A DNA stretch of 10,305 bases. Origin: Bacteroidota bacterium (GTDB lineage: Bacteria; Bacteroidota; Bacteroidia; B-17B0; Aurantibacillaceae). Of the stretch, positions 1-5,867 are shown one piece after another (within the stretch, counting starts at the first letter, position 1; each line of letters opens with the position of its first letter). The notes below the pieces were generated by a model that was not told the DNA's origin, did no database searches, and saw nothing but the letters and a program-made list of their open reading frames with translations. Position numbers and translations under genes: made by a program. Where the stretch lies: assembly GCA_025359355.1 (NCBI GenBank), contig JANYGR010000053.1:1-10305 (forward strand). Reading direction: 5' to 3'.

Positions 1-57
1 TATCTTTTCGATGCCTGTTTTTTCTGAAATTTCGTTTACTATATCCGCTTTAGTCAT
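1..57 (-). CDS. HU/IHF-family DNA-binding protein, N-terminal fragment
   Basis: Only the first 19 codons lie in the window; the gene continues beyond base 1. The visible residues begin MTKADIVNEISEKTGIEK, which is the characteristic start of Bacteroidota HU/IHF-type histone-like proteins (first helix of the dimerisation domain). Such proteins bind and bend DNA as dimers and act in nucleoid organisation. The start is an ATG at 57-55. A good promoter lies upstream at 104-131, giving an untranslated leader of roughly 40 bases. Family assignment rests on the N-terminus alone, and the HU versus IHF subtype cannot be decided here. Confidence 0.85.
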   Translation of the reverse strand, partial: MTKADIVNEISEKTGIEKI

Positions 58-103
58 TTACAAAATATTTATAATCAGCGATTTAAAATTAAAAATCGGG
101 GTG

Positions 104-131
104 CAAAGATATTGTTTTTATTGTAATTCAA
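104..131 (-). promoter_or_regulatory. Bacteroidota-type promoter for the HU/IHF-like gene
   Basis: Read on the minus strand, an exact -7 box TATCTTTG (104-111, fits TAnnTTTG) is preceded, after a 17-base spacer, by TTG (129-131) within a T-run. This fits the known Bacteroidota pattern TTG-N17-23-TAnnTTTG. Transcription would start near base 97. A weak inverted repeat (CGATTT...AAATCG, 79-98) lies around the predicted start site; its role is unknown. Confidence 0.65.
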
Positions 132-200
132 AAATTTAAAGACATTTTTTTGAGAAAATTAATGGATTTAACAAAAAAACAGATAATGAAGGGGGTTACT

Positions 201-620
201 TTAATTGTTTTTGGCTTTTTGTTCTATCCAACTATAAATGATGGCTATATCGCACTCATTTAACTTACCTATAGGGGGCATTGGTTTAGAGGTTGACATG
301 ATTTGGGAATAAAGTAAACTATAATTCGGATTTATGGTGTCTATATAACCTGTTCCACTCTTCATTAAATTGACATATATGTTTGTTTCCAAATTAAGGT
401 TACCCGCATGAGAAGAGGCTGTATGACAACCAGCAGAACTACAATTCTTTTGAAATATATGAACAACGTTACTATTAAATGAAATTGTAGAAGGTGTATT
501 ACAAGCAACCTTAACTGGCACTATTGCCGCATCACGTTTACACCCCAAAAATAATCCGACTATCCAGATTAGGATAGTCGAAATTATAGTTTTAAAATTC
601 AATTTATTCATTAATAACAT
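201..620 (-). CDS. single-haem-type cytochrome c domain lipoprotein
   Basis: A 139-residue protein with an N-terminal hydrophobic stretch ending in FLGC (Cys27), a lipobox suggesting a lipoprotein. A haem-binding motif follows, CSSAGCH at residues 60-66. This is CX4CH rather than the usual CX2CH, a variant I recall from small Bacteroidota lipoproteins of this type. Downstream are the family pattern around LNLETNIY, a KPMPP segment (Met114, likely sixth haem ligand), and a C-terminal helix with WIEQKAKNN. It is probably a periplasmic electron carrier or redox partner. The start is either ATG 620 or ATG 611; the latter gives MNKLNF, a cleaner signal-peptide start. It lies 12 bases after the MbnP-like gene and is the last gene of the putative copper unit. 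Haem attachment is inferred, not shown. Confidence 0.75.
   Translation of the reverse strand: MLLMNKLNFKTIISTILIWIVGLFLGCKRDAAIVPVKVACNTPSTISFNSNVVHIFQKNCSSAGCHTASSHAGNLNLETNIYVNLMKSGTGYIDTINPNYSLLYSQIMSTSKPMPPIGKLNECDIAIIYSWIEQKAKNN
557..580. repeat. 9-bp perfect inverted repeat inside signal-peptide coding region
   Basis: CGACTATCC and GGATAGTCG are perfectly complementary around a 6-base loop. They lie about 40 bases inside the cytochrome lipoprotein gene, in the signal-peptide codons. In mRNA this would form a stable hairpin near the start codon. One such repeat in 10 kb may occur by chance, and no T-tract makes it a terminator. Confidence 0.4.
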
Positions 621-632
621 TTCAGTTTAAAG

Positions 633-1424
633 TTATTCATAATGAAACATTAATGGGATATTGTTTGCCATTTGATTTGATAAAGAACTCGTATTATCTG
701 CTTTAGACATAATACTTAAATTATTATTGTTATTAAGTGTAATTCCGCTAAATAATTGACTATAATCAATTACGATGTGAATAAACTGAGTTTGACCTGA
801 GCTAATTGTATAATTTTGATCAGGCATCGTGATACTTTTTAAATGTGCATCCGTTCCTATTCTATAAGAGAATGGTTGCATTTGAGCAAGTGTAGCATTG
901 GCGGCATTTGTGGTATCTATATTTCCCTGAAGATTAACAAACACATATCCATTCCATGGCTGAACCGTATTACCAAACCACATGTTCGGTTTATAAAAAG
1001 TACTATCGCTTGGCTCAGGAAGTAAAGCATTAGTTGCAGGAGATAACCCTACATTAAAACGAATGGATTTGTAATTCCCCGCAGGAACACTCCCAAGCAT
1101 GTATTGTTCGATTGGTTGCGTTTTCGCAATATTAAGTCCCGAAATATCAAAGGTAGTACCATCTGCTTTCACTAATTGGATATTAGATAAGTACAATTGC
1201 GCAATACTTACAGAAATTTTTCGCCCACCTGTTAAAACATACACGATACCGTAATCAGCCACTTCGTTAGTGTCTACATTTGTGTGAAGATGTAACATGG
1301 CTGTTCCATTTGCAGGAGCAGGCTCTGGTTCAGGTGTAGGCGAAGTAGTACTTTTTTTACAAGATACAGTTACTAGGGCGATTAACGTGAAAATTAGTAC
1401 GAATTGTTTTTTGTGTGTTTTCAT
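633..1424 (-). CDS. MbnP-like (copper-binding) lipoprotein
   Basis: A 263-residue lipoprotein: basic N-terminus, hydrophobic core, lipid-attachment Cys22 (TVSCKK), then a Ser/Thr/Pro/Glu linker (about 25-38). The rest matches the MbnP-like family in order: LHLHTNVD near 44-51, the SIAQLYLSNIQLVKADG core (73-89), VPAGNYKSIRFNVGL (113-127), PNMWFG...WNGYVFVNLQG (147-167) and SYRIGTDAH (186-194). MbnP was first described beside methanobactin operons, where its diheme partner MbnH oxidises a Trp in MbnP to kynurenine and the product binds copper. Here Trp149 and Trp157 and His45, His47, His194 and His216 are candidate functional residues. No diheme MbnH homologue lies in the window; the next gene is a single-haem cytochrome. 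The 37-base gap to the Met-rich gene upstream suggests co-transcription. Family assignment is by pattern recognition. Confidence 0.75.
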   Translation of the reverse strand: MKTHKKQFVLIFTLIALVTVSCKKSTTSPTPEPEPAPANGTAMLHLHTNVDTNEVADYGIVYVLTGGRKISVSIAQLYLSNIQLVKADGTTFDISGLNIAKTQPIEQYMLGSVPAGNYKSIRFNVGLSPATNALLPEPSDSTFYKPNMWFGNTVQPWNGYVFVNLQGNIDTTNAANATLAQMQPFSYRIGTDAHLKSITMPDQNYTISSGQTQFIHIVIDYSQLFSGITLNNNNNLSIMSKADNTSSLSNQMANNIPLMFHYE

Positions 1425-1461
1425 AATGTGTTTATTTTTTTAAAGTTTAATAATTGTTTCA

Positions 1462-2544
1462 TTAAAATGACATTTGCCATCCAGCAAAAATCATGTGAGT
1501 TGTTTTCATTTGAATGCCGTTTACTTGTTGGTAAAACGGGATACCATATTCAATTAAAAGTTGGTTGCCTTTTAAACATCCTTTTGGAATTAAAAAATTC
1601 ATTCCTGCAAAAACTCCCAATCGCTTACCCCCACTATTCTTTGTATCAGCCATTGGGTCGGTTGTTCTGTATGGAGATATTTCTTTATCAAAACCATACA
1701 TTTTTGCAGATGCGTTTCCTTCAACGCGGATTGAATTACTTATCCAATTGTTCCATTTATAAGCAATCCAAACAGTGGCGTTAGCAGTGTTTCCATAACA
1801 ATAGTTATAACGATTAACGCCAATATTAATAATTCCTGTAGCTTGAGCTCCCCAGGACGTTTGACTGGAGCTACCTGTATAAGTTAGCCCTGGTAACCAA
1901 GCATAAGTGCCAGACCCCAACTGCATTCCATACGACTTACGTTGATCTTTCCCACTATTTGTTGTAATATATAGAGATATACTACCTGTAGGGAGATTAA
2001 TGCCATTGCTTACTAATACTTCATGATTTTTCTTTTGGGTTAATTTATATAAGGCATATAATTTAGTATCACTAAATCCTTTCGATTGATCATTCATAGT
2101 CATGGTTGTATTCATCGAAGACATATTCATACTTCCCATATTCATGTTGCCCATGCCATACATACTCATGGTCATATCCATGTCATTCACAACATAATTG
2201 GCCATCGCCATTACGGTGATTTTAGATGTTATGCCATACATGAGCATCAACATGTGCATCTGCATTTGCATGTTGTTGGGCGACATGATATAATTTTGCA
2301 TTATAGCATCTGATTCAATTGGGGTAGTATTTTTAATATTCCCTTTCATAAACATGTTCATATATCTATAAGAGATCATCCATTGGCCCTTATTATGGGC
2401 ATGATCTAGCATCACACCAATAGGAGCATGAAAATCGGGTCTGGAATTACAACTACAATCTTGATTACAGATACTATCTTGTGCTATTCCGTTACATATA
2501 TTAATAAATAATATAAGTAACCATACATTTTTTAGTGAAACCAT
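1462..2544 (-). CDS. methionine-rich outer-membrane beta-barrel-like protein, probable copper role
   Basis: Residues are numbered from ATG 2544. That start gives a clean signal peptide (MVSLKNVWLLILF...NGIAQ, cleavage near 22) and lies 4 bases after the stop of the small upstream gene; a TTG at 2577 in the same frame is less likely. The mature N-terminus has Cys26, Cys30 and Cys32, then HAPIGVMLDHAHNKGQWMISYRYM (split by family pattern: HAPIGVMLDHAH, GQWMISYRYM), recognisable from a family of outer-membrane proteins often labelled transporter. Residues 82-150 hold 22 methionines, in MxM runs such as MQMQMHMLMLM. The C-terminal half (about 155-360) has alternating polar/hydrophobic strands and ends in Phe (WQMSF), as expected for a beta-barrel. 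Met-rich segments classically bind Cu(I). Neighbours are an MbnP-like lipoprotein downstream and a CxGKC protein upstream. Barrel topology and copper binding are inferred. Confidence 0.7.
   Translation of the reverse strand: MVSLKNVWLLILFINICNGIAQDSICNQDCSCNSRPDFHAPIGVMLDHAHNKGQWMISYRYMNMFMKGNIKNTTPIESDAIMQNYIMSPNNMQMQMHMLMLMYGITSKITVMAMANYVVNDMDMTMSMYGMGNMNMGSMNMSSMNTTMTMNDQSKGFSDTKLYALYKLTQKKNHEVLVSNGINLPTGSISLYITTNSGKDQRKSYGMQLGSGTYAWLPGLTYTGSSSQTSWGAQATGIINIGVNRYNYCYGNTANATVWIAYKWNNWISNSIRVEGNASAKMYGFDKEISPYRTTDPMADTKNSGGKRLGVFAGMNFLIPKGCLKGNQLLIEYGIPFYQQVNGIQMKTTHMIFAGWQMSF
2095..2301 (-). other. Met-rich low-complexity segment within the barrel-like gene
   Basis: This stretch encodes residues 82-150, with 22 Met in 69 residues, largely as MxM dipeptide-spaced runs plus MGNMNMGSMNMSSMN-like repeats. 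Ser, Asn, Gly and Thr fill the gaps. The composition resembles Cu(I)-binding methionine motifs of CopA/PcoA-type and Ctr-type proteins. Slippage or expansion of ATG-containing repeats may have produced it. Confidence 0.8.
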
Positions 2545-2548
2545 CTTT

Positions 2549-2662
2549 CTAAAAATTTGGTTTCTTAAGTTTTTCAATGGCCTTTGAATATTTTCGCACC
2601 AAACGAAATTCGTTTAATACTAATAATACAAAAACCAAGAAAATAAAGCTAATTATTTTCAT
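2549..2662 (-). CDS. 37-residue single-pass membrane peptide
   Basis: An ATG at 2662 opens a 37-codon frame ending in TAG (2551-2549). The product starts MKIISFIFLVFVLLVL (hydrophobic, about residues 3-16), then NEFRLVRKYSKAIEKLKK, a strongly basic amphipathic tail. This fits a single-pass inner-membrane peptide with a cytoplasmic tail. Its stop lies only 4 bases before the ATG of the Met-rich barrel-like gene, so the two are probably translationally coupled. A weak AGG lies shortly before the start. I do not recognise a family. It could be a real small subunit of the copper module or merely a leader ORF; hydrophobic/basic patterning and tight placement favour translation. Confidence 0.5.
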   Translation of the reverse strand: MKIISFIFLVFVLLVLNEFRLVRKYSKAIEKLKKPNF

Positions 2663-2704
2663 TGCCTAAGAGTTATTTGTTTGTGAATATTAAATTGAAC
2701 TAAA

Positions 2705-2722
2705 TACTGGAATTAACCAGTA
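2705..2722 (-). repeat. inverted repeat after the CxGKC gene
   Basis: TACTGG and CCAGTA flank a 6-base spacer, 8 to 25 bases beyond the stop of the CxGKC gene and upstream of the 37-residue gene. No T-tract follows on the minus strand, so it is not a convincing terminator. It could be an mRNA-processing or stability hairpin, or an operator half-site pair. Confidence 0.35.
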
Positions 2723-2729
2723 AAATCAA

Positions 2730-3110
2730 TTAAACACAGGGCGGATGAAAAATAATAGATGGAAAACTTTCTAATAGAATATTAGAAAATGAAAATGTAA
2801 GCTCTTGCAAAATCGAATGTTGATAAACTTGATACGTTATGCTTCCAGAAAAAATTTCTGTTTTTTCTATTTTATCCTTAAGAGATGAAGGTAAATCAGA
2901 TTGACGTTTATCTTCTTTTTTTAATTCTTTATCTAACACGCATTTTCCTGCGCAACAACTTTTAGGCTTGTTTCTGTTTTCGCACAACGTTTTAGCAATC
3001 TCTTTTTGATTATACGCAAATTTTAAATAAATAAAGGACTTTGCCCCACATTGCCATGATAAACTCATAAAGAGCAACATAGAACATAATATTTGAAATC
3101 GTGTTTTCAA
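2730..3110 (-). CDS. small secreted Cys-motif (CxGKC) protein, copper-locus type
   Basis: 126 residues from a TTG start at 3110; a stop lies eight codons upstream and no in-frame ATG precedes it. The TTG start gives MKTRFQILCSMLLFMSLSW, a proper signal peptide, whereas the first ATG (3080) would lack the basic N-region. The mature part carries LKFAYNQKEIAKTLCENRNKP followed at once by Cys52, Cys53 and CAGKC (53-57), then a Lys/Glu-rich stretch, and ends with FHPPCV. This matches a small Bacteroidota protein group I recall with the pattern NKdkP..CnGKCyL and a C-terminal HPP, often near copper or TonB genes. Cys43, Cys52, Cys53 and Cys57 may form a metal site. It is the first gene after the strong promoter at 3133-3164. 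The biochemical role is unknown. Confidence 0.65.
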   Translation of the reverse strand: MKTRFQILCSMLLFMSLSWQCGAKSFIYLKFAYNQKEIAKTLCENRNKPKSCCAGKCVLDKELKKEDKRQSDLPSSLKDKIEKTEIFSGSITYQVYQHSILQELTFSFSNILLESFPSIIFHPPCV

Positions 3111-3132
3111 TTTTATAAAATCAATAATTTGT

Positions 3133-3164
3133 CAAATGTACTTCCTATATATAATAAAACCAAA
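3133..3164 (-). promoter_or_regulatory. Bacteroidota-type promoter of the putative copper operon
   Basis: On the minus strand TTTTG (about 3161-3165) is followed by a 20-base spacer and an exact TACATTTG (3133-3140, TAnnTTTG). The spacing fits TTG-N17-23-TAnnTTTG. Transcription would start near 3126, about 16 bases before the TTG start of the CxGKC gene. No similar match is seen before any later gene of the unit. Confidence 0.75.
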
Positions 3165-3199
3165 ATTCAAAATCAGAGACGTAATAGCTTTAAATTAGA

Positions 3200-3685
3200 T
3201 TAATTTACTAATCCAGTTTCAATATCCTTACTAAAGGCGCGTTTATCAACTTGTTTCCCTAAGGTGTCAAAAAATAACCATAAGCTATCGCGTAAATCGT
3301 TTTTGAACCAGCCCTTATATTGAGGTTTTCCATTAGCATAATACACATTAGATGCGCCATGTTTTTTTCCCTTATCATAATAACATTCGCTCCACATATT
3401 TCCGTTTTCATAAAACGCCATCCACTGCCCGTGTCGTTGACCAAATCTATAAAAACCAGAAAATTTCACAATACCGTTTGGATACTTATCTACGTAATCA
3501 CCTGTGTAATCACTATCTGGCGGTGCTATCAAGTATTTATTAGCTACTGCTGAAACCGTATTACTAGCCGCCGTTTTTAACGAATCTTGTTTGGCTGTTT
3601 CGGATGCCTGATCGCTTTTGCAATTTGTAAAAAAGCGTACTGTTAGCAACAGAAAAATAATGGTGGTAAATGTCAATTTTTGCAT
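3200..3685 (-). CDS. MORN-repeat (YwqK-like) lipoprotein
   Basis: 161 residues. The N-terminus is hydrophobic and ends FFTNC (Cys22), an imperfect lipobox but in the right place for lipidation; a Ser/Thr/Ala-rich linker follows to about 50. Residues 67-137 contain MORN-type repeats: YPNGIVKFSGFYRFGQRHG, FYENGNMWSECYYDKGKKHG and YYANGKPQYKGWFKNDLRD. These repeats (MORN_2, as in YwqK-type antitoxin-annotated proteins) are common in Bacteroidota envelope proteins and probably mediate protein or lipid contacts; no enzymatic role is implied. The gene starts 12 bases after the polyprenyl synthase stop, so it is probably read through from that gene. The YwqK antitoxin name is not evidence for a toxin-antitoxin function here, because no toxin gene is adjacent. 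Confidence 0.8.
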   Translation of the reverse strand: MQKLTFTTIIFLLLTVRFFTNCKSDQASETAKQDSLKTAASNTVSAVANKYLIAPPDSDYTGDYVDKYPNGIVKFSGFYRFGQRHGQWMAFYENGNMWSECYYDKGKKHGASNVYYANGKPQYKGWFKNDLRDSLWLFFDTLGKQVDKRAFSKDIETGLVN

Positions 3686-3697
3686 AATGAATATATT

Positions 3698-4672
3698 TTA
3701 TTTTTTTCGTTCGATGGAATAATTAACTAACTGTATTAAGCTTTGTTTTGATGGACTTTCTTTCACTGTTTCCAAATAAGCTAATGCCTTCTCTTTGTAT
3801 TGCTGCATTACCTTTTCAGCGTATTCGATCCCTCCTTTTTGATGAACAAAACTAACTACTTCGGCTACTTTTTTAGGATCGTCGTTATGGTTTTTAATAC
3901 TATTTATGATCTTCCGTTTTTCTAACCAAGTACAATTATTGAGTGCATAAATTAAAGGCAACGTCATTTTCTTTTCTTTAATATCAATACCTGTAGGCTT
4001 CCCGATGGACGTATCATCACCGAAATCAAACAAGTCATCTTTTATTTGAAAAGCAATTCCTGTATTAATTCCGAAATCTAAAAACTGATCGATTACTTTT
4101 TTATCATCTGTTAAAGAAGCCACACCAGCTGCGCAACAAGCAGCAATAAGCGTTGCTGTTTTTTTACGAATAATTTCAAAATAAATTTCTTCAGAGATAT
4201 CGAGTTTACGCGCTTTTTCAATTTGTAATAATTCTCCTTCGCTCATTTCGCGCACCGCATTACTTACTATTTTTAATAAATGAAAATCGCCATTATCAAT
4301 AGACAGTAACAAACCACTTGATAATAAAAAATCGCCAATCAATACAGCAATTTTGTTTTTCCAAAGAGCGTTAACACTAAAAAAACCACGTCGTTCGTTA
4401 CTATCATCCACCACATCATCATGCACTAAGGTTGCCGTGTGAAGCAATTCAATTAAGGATGCGGCTCGGTAAGTGCTTTCATTAATTTCGCCAACACATT
4501 GTGCACTTAAAAACACAAACATGGGGCGTATTTGTTTGCCCTTACGCTTAACAATATAGCCCGTAATTTTATTTAATAAAGGCACAGAACTTTTCATTGA
4601 TTGTTTGAATTTAATTTCAAACTCATCCATGTGCGTTGTAATTGGCGCTTTTATTTGATCAACAATATCCAC
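3698..4672 (-). CDS. trans-polyprenyl diphosphate synthase
   Basis: Extends an allylic diphosphate with isopentenyl units to give a long-chain polyprenyl diphosphate, probably the side-chain precursor of menaquinone. The 324 residues are typical of the family. Landmarks are KGKQIRP (44-50), the first Asp-rich motif DDVVD (85-89) with Arg94/Arg95, GDFLLS near 113-118, and the second Asp-rich motif DDLFD (212-216). Small residues just before the first Asp-rich motif (Ala80, Thr81) fit a long-chain product. The start is GTG 4672: a stop sits two codons upstream, and the segment VDQIKAPI before the first ATG (4630) belongs to the conserved N-terminus. It lies 57 bases after rlmN and 12 bases before the MORN gene. 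Chain length cannot be read from sequence. Confidence 0.93.
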   Translation of the reverse strand: MDIVDQIKAPITTHMDEFEIKFKQSMKSSVPLLNKITGYIVKRKGKQIRPMFVFLSAQCVGEINESTYRAASLIELLHTATLVHDDVVDDSNERRGFFSVNALWKNKIAVLIGDFLLSSGLLLSIDNGDFHLLKIVSNAVREMSEGELLQIEKARKLDISEEIYFEIIRKKTATLIAACCAAGVASLTDDKKVIDQFLDFGINTGIAFQIKDDLFDFGDDTSIGKPTGIDIKEKKMTLPLIYALNNCTWLEKRKIINSIKNHNDDPKKVAEVVSFVHQKGGIEYAEKVMQQYKEKALAYLETVKESPSKQSLIQLVNYSIERKK

Positions 4673-4691
4673 TTCTTAATAAAAAGTTGGG

Positions 4692-4727
4692 TAAATATAA
4701 GCTTTAATGAAGTGTTAAAAAACAAAA
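4692..4727 (-). promoter_or_regulatory. possible internal promoter for the polyprenyl synthase gene
   Basis: In the 57-base gap after rlmN, minus-strand TTTTG (4723-4727) and TATATTTA (4692-4699, one mismatch from TAnnTTTG) are separated by 23 bases, the upper limit of the usual spacing. It would give a leader of about 13 bases. The base composition is AT-rich, so a chance match is quite possible. Confidence 0.35.
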
Positions 4728-4729
4728 TT

Positions 4730-5791
4730 TTACTTAAAAACTTGCACGGTCGATTTATTTTTATTGACCAACTGTCCGCAAGCCGCATCAATGTCCTTTC
4801 CGCGACTACGACGTACGTTTACGATAATGCCTCTGCTTTCTAAATGTGCTGTAAATGCATCTAAGCGCTCGGGAAGGGTTTGTTTAAATTCGCCATCATC
4901 AATAGGATTATACTCAATGATGTTCACTTTAGCAGTTGTTTTTTTACAGAAATCTGCTAACTCACGCGCATCTTGTATCCCGTCGTTAAAGTCTTTAAAC
5001 ACAATATATTCAAAGGTTACACGAGAACCCGTTTTTTCATAAAAGTAATTTAATGCTTCTTCTAAACTAGCTAAAGAATTCGATTCATTAATTGGCATGA
5101 TATGATTTCGTTTCTCATCATTAGCGGCATGCAACGATACGGCTAAATTAAATTTCACATTATCATCACCCAACTTCATAATCATTTTTGCAATACCAGC
5201 AGTACTTACCGTAATACGCGAAGGACTCATACCCAAACCATCGGGAGACGTAATACGATCTACCGAACGAATGGTTTCTGCATAATTTAACAATGGCTCG
5301 CCCATGCCCATATACACTATGTTTGTGAGCGGTTGATTATATTTTGTTTCTGCTAATTTTTTTACTAAAGCTACTTGATCATAAATTTCATCGGCATTCA
5401 AATTGCGCAAGCGTTTTAATTTCCCAGTAGCACAAAATTTACAAGTTAAACTACAGCCTACTTGCGACGAAATACAGGCCGTCATGCGTGTTTTGGTAGG
5501 TATCAAAACGCTTTCTACTACATTTCCATCTGCTAATTTCATCGCACATTTTATGGTACGATCGCTACTCACTTGCATATCGCTAATAGAAACAGCATTG
5601 ATAACAAAGGTTTTTTTTAACCAATCTCTTAGCGGTTTTGAAAGATTTGACATATCATCAAACTGATGTGCCGATTTTTGCCACAGCCATTCATAAATTT
5701 GCTTAGCGCGAAATTTAGGTTCACCTTTTTCTTTCAAAATATCGATGAGTTGTGCTTCTGTATAGCTTCGTATATCTTTTAAATCTGACAT
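4730..5791 (-). CDS. rlmN: dual-specificity rRNA/tRNA adenine C2 methyltransferase RlmN
   Basis: A radical-SAM enzyme that methylates C2 of A2503 in 23S rRNA and of A37 in some tRNAs. At 353 residues it has the standard length. An N-terminal HhH-like helical region includes GEPKFRAKQIYEWLW (23-37). The iron-sulfur motif is CSLTCKFC (Cys113, Cys117, Cys120), followed by ATGKLKRLRNL; GMGEPLLN (162-169) is the SAM-binding GGE-like segment. Cys338 in DAACGQL matches the methyl-carrying cysteine (Cys355 in E. coli) and Cys106 matches E. coli Cys118. All key residues are present, so it should be active. ATG start at 5791; the gene heads an apparent unit with the polyprenyl synthase and MORN genes. 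The divergent amidohydrolase gene starts 76 bases away. Confidence 0.97.
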   Translation of the reverse strand: MSDLKDIRSYTEAQLIDILKEKGEPKFRAKQIYEWLWQKSAHQFDDMSNLSKPLRDWLKKTFVINAVSISDMQVSSDRTIKCAMKLADGNVVESVLIPTKTRMTACISSQVGCSLTCKFCATGKLKRLRNLNADEIYDQVALVKKLAETKYNQPLTNIVYMGMGEPLLNYAETIRSVDRITSPDGLGMSPSRITVSTAGIAKMIMKLGDDNVKFNLAVSLHAANDEKRNHIMPINESNSLASLEEALNYFYEKTGSRVTFEYIVFKDFNDGIQDARELADFCKKTTAKVNIIEYNPIDDGEFKQTLPERLDAFTAHLESRGIIVNVRRSRGKDIDAACGQLVNKNKSTVQVFK

Positions 5792-5802
5792 AGTTTGTGC
5801 TA

Positions 5803-5810
5803 CAAAGGTA
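5803..5810 (-). promoter_or_regulatory. -7 box upstream of rlmN
   Basis: Minus-strand TACCTTTG matches TAnnTTTG exactly, 11 bases before the rlmN ATG, so transcription would start very close to it. No TTG lies at the expected distance upstream (5828-5836), so only the -7 element is supported. Confidence 0.45.
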
Positions 5811-5867
5811 AGTTTTATTACCGAAAATTGGATTATATTTAAAGTCTTGTTTAATTATTAATTCTTC

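Noticed and set aside
1404..1784. Plus-strand reading frame of 126 codons opposite the MbnP-like and barrel-like genes
   Set aside because: It runs antisense through two well-supported genes, has no recognisable motif and unusual composition, and is best read as a shadow frame.
2086..2313. A plus-strand reading frame rich in histidine that looks like a metal-binding protein
   Set aside because: It is the exact antisense of the Met-rich segment: CAT (His) is the reverse complement of ATG (Met). Its His richness is thus a by-product, and it has no promoter, start context or conserved pattern of its own.
2545..2577. TTG at 2577 as the start of the barrel-like protein
   Set aside because: The 11 extra residues would overlap the 37-residue ORF and put charged residues ahead of a signal peptide that is already complete from the ATG at 2544.
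2601..2615. Near-perfect palindrome AAACGAA-A-TTCGTTT as a possible operator
   Set aside because: It lies inside the 37-residue coding region, far from the promoter of the unit, and AT-rich palindromes of this length are expected by chance.
3200..3685. YwqK/toxin-antitoxin reading of the MORN-repeat lipoprotein
   Set aside because: The name comes from a distant annotated homologue. The gene sits in a housekeeping unit with a lipoprotein signal and no adjacent toxin gene.
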